Shown one piece after another: positions 14,660-15,321 of a stretch of DNA of 15,321 bases. The number at the start of each line of letters is the position of its first letter. Positions within the stretch are counted from its first letter, which is position 1. Location: assembly GCA_947176475.1 (NCBI GenBank), contig CAMWQX010000006.1, positions 1 to 15,321 of the forward strand. The letters are read 5' to 3'. Below the pieces are notes generated by a model, which was not told the DNA's origin, ran no database searches, and worked only from the letters and a program-made list of their open reading frames with translations. This DNA is from an uncultured Bacillota bacterium. Its GTDB lineage: Bacteria > Bacillota_I > Bacilli_A > RF39 > UBA660. A program made the position numbers and the translations under genes.

Positions 14660-14735
14660 TGGTTGCCCCAGTAGGATTCGAACCTACGGAATAACAGGGT
14701 CAGAGCCTGCCGCCTTACCGCTTGGCTATGGGGCA
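14660..14735 (-). tRNA. tRNA-Gln (CTG anticodon)
   Basis: A full cloverleaf on the - strand: acceptor TGCCCCA with TGGGGCA, D arm GCC-loop with GGTAA-GGC, anticodon stem GCAGG/CCTGT with loop CTCTGAC (anticodon CTG, glutamine CAG), a 6-base variable loop, T arm GTAGG-TTCGAAT-CCTAC, then discriminator A and an encoded CCA end. The sequence resembles other bacterial tRNA-Gln genes. No convincing promoter lies in the 50 bases upstream, so it may be transcribed together with the VOC gene. Confidence 0.93.
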
Positions 14736-14785
14736 AAATTTAATACCACATATATAATATCAAATAATTTGTCCATTGTCATTTC

Positions 14786-15136
14786 CTATTTATCATTTTT
14801 AATAAATTGTATTTCATTTCCGTCAACATCAGTAATAAACATTGATTCACGATTTAAGTTTCCATAAAAGAAGTCACTTATTTTAATACCCATTTTATTT
14901 AATAAGTTTATTAACTCATTTATATCATCATAACTATAAGCAATATGTTTAATTGGATTTGAACTATCACTTTTCATTTGGAACAATTCTAAACCTATAC
15001 CATTTAACTCCATATTGCACCATCTATATTCTTCATCATCAAAAATATTTAATAACTTATAACCTAATCTTTCATAAAACTTCATTGACTCATCTAAACC
15101 TTTAACTGTTATAGCAACATGATCAAACTTTATCAT
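14786..15136 (-). CDS. VOC-family (glyoxalase-like) protein
   Basis: A 116-residue vicinal oxygen chelate protein with two beta-alpha-beta-beta-beta units. The four metal-ligand positions are filled: His6 (FDHVAI), Glu50 (GLELFQ), His64 (IKHIAYSYDD) and Glu108 (GNEIQF), the glyoxalase I type H-E-H-E pattern. It could be a lyase, dioxygenase or antibiotic-binding relative; the substrate is not predictable. AGGAGG lies 7 bases before the ATG. It is followed by tRNA-Gln after about 50 bases with no terminator seen. Confidence 0.87.
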   Translation of the reverse strand: MIKFDHVAITVKGLDESMKFYERLGYKLLNIFDDEEYRWCNMELNGIGLELFQMKSDSSNPIKHIAYSYDDINELINLLNKMGIKISDFFYGNLNRESMFITDVDGNEIQFIKNDK

Positions 15137-15152
15137 AATCTAACCTCCTAAA

Positions 15153-15168
15153 AGTATTATAAAATACT
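15153..15168 (-). promoter_or_regulatory. Hairpin containing a TATAAT, upstream of the VOC gene
   Basis: AGTATT (15153-15158) and AATACT (15163-15168) form a 6-bp stem with a 4-base loop. On the - strand it reads into TTT and contains TATAAT (15161-15156). It could be a weak terminator of the partial gene upstream or the -10 of the VOC gene; no supporting -35 is seen. Confidence 0.3.
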
Positions 15169-15186
15169 AACTAGGAAGCATTCATG

Positions 15187-15321
15187 CTACTTAACAATTT
15201 TATTAATTCTATTTAAATTAAGATGTCTTATATCACTCATATCTTCCGAATAATTAACAACTATCATTATAAGTTCATTATAAATATAAATCTGTAATGG
15301 TCTTATCATTCTTGTTTTAAC
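15187..15321 (-). CDS. Partial CDS, probable WYL-domain regulator C-terminus
   Basis: An open frame enters from the right edge and ends with TAG at 15187-15189, giving 44 C-terminal residues. The pattern PLQIYIYNELIMIVVNYSE followed by DIRHLNLNRINKI resembles the end of a WYL domain (P-hydrophobic strand, a tyrosine-type strand, then D-I-R-H and a final R-I), which is found in HTH regulators of the YafY type. The N-terminal part, including any DNA-binding domain, is outside the window. If true it would regulate the VOC gene or others nearby; this is inference. No ATG-based start can be given. Confidence 0.45.
   Translation of the reverse strand, partial: VKTRMIRPLQIYIYNELIMIVVNYSEDMSDIRHLNLNRINKIVK

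Noticed and set aside
14736..14785. Possible promoter (TGGACA) for tRNA-Gln
   Set aside because: No -10 hexamer occurs at 16 to 18 bases from it; the nearest matches are at 10 or 15 bases.
1..15321. Mycoplasma-type genetic code (TGA as Trp)
   Set aside because: Trp positions use TGG and the flippase-like gene ends with a functional TGA followed directly by the overlapping next start.
1..15321. Mobile element, prophage, CRISPR or defence island
   Set aside because: No transposase, integrase, regular repeat-spacer pattern, terminal inverted repeats or change in base composition was seen; the tRNA is not flanked by an attachment-like duplicate or integrase.

Overview
The window is AT-rich chromosomal DNA from a low-GC Bacillota-type bacterium, probably an uncultured gut Bacilli or Clostridia lineage; I cannot place it more finely. 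Shine-Dalgarno sites are strong (AGGAGG, AAGGAG, GGTG types), genes are packed into short operons, and AT-rich extended -10 promoters alternate with simple hairpin terminators. The genetic code is standard: Trp is TGG and at least one gene (the flippase-like protein) stops with TGA. I see no insertion sequence, phage gene, integrase, CRISPR array or long repeat. No gene-free stretch exceeds 150 bases.

Layout. One gene, asparagine synthase asnB, lies on the + strand at the left edge. It meets the rest of the window, which is all on the - strand, at a bidirectional terminator. In the direction of - strand transcription, from the right edge, the order is as follows. (1) The tail of a probable WYL-domain regulator, a VOC-family metalloprotein, and tRNA-Gln(CTG) with its terminator. 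(2) A nucleotide-catabolism-like group: a fusion of a HAD 5'-nucleotidase with a nucleoside hydrolase, an HD-domain phosphohydrolase, RidA, and, past a terminator, a Nudix hydrolase. (3) A phospholipid operon: PAP2 phosphatase, flippase-like membrane protein, CDP-alcohol phosphatidyltransferase (PS synthase) and phosphatidylserine decarboxylase, which together fit phosphatidylethanolamine synthesis. (4) A two-TM membrane protein, a GNAT acetyltransferase, an SDR oxidoreductase and an unrecognised 164-residue protein. (5) A histidine phosphatase, a second Nudix hydrolase, a stand-alone Nif3 insert-type domain, an SPL-family radical SAM protein, an O6-alkylguanine-transferase-like protein, a cysteine-rich DUF3795 protein and a membrane-tailed XRE regulator.

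Most genes belong to known families. The points most worth attention are the nucleotidase/nucleoside hydrolase fusion, which could carry out two consecutive steps of nucleotide breakdown, and a possible DNA-repair cassette. In that cassette the radical SAM protein ends in a sliding-clamp-type QISLF motif, and the alkyltransferase keeps the acceptor Cys but has changed the other two residues of the Cys-His-Glu triad. Several starts were moved from the longest open frame using ribosome-binding sites and promoters: histidine phosphatase, Nudix 1, the membrane protein, the flippase-like protein (GTG start), the HD protein and the fusion protein.
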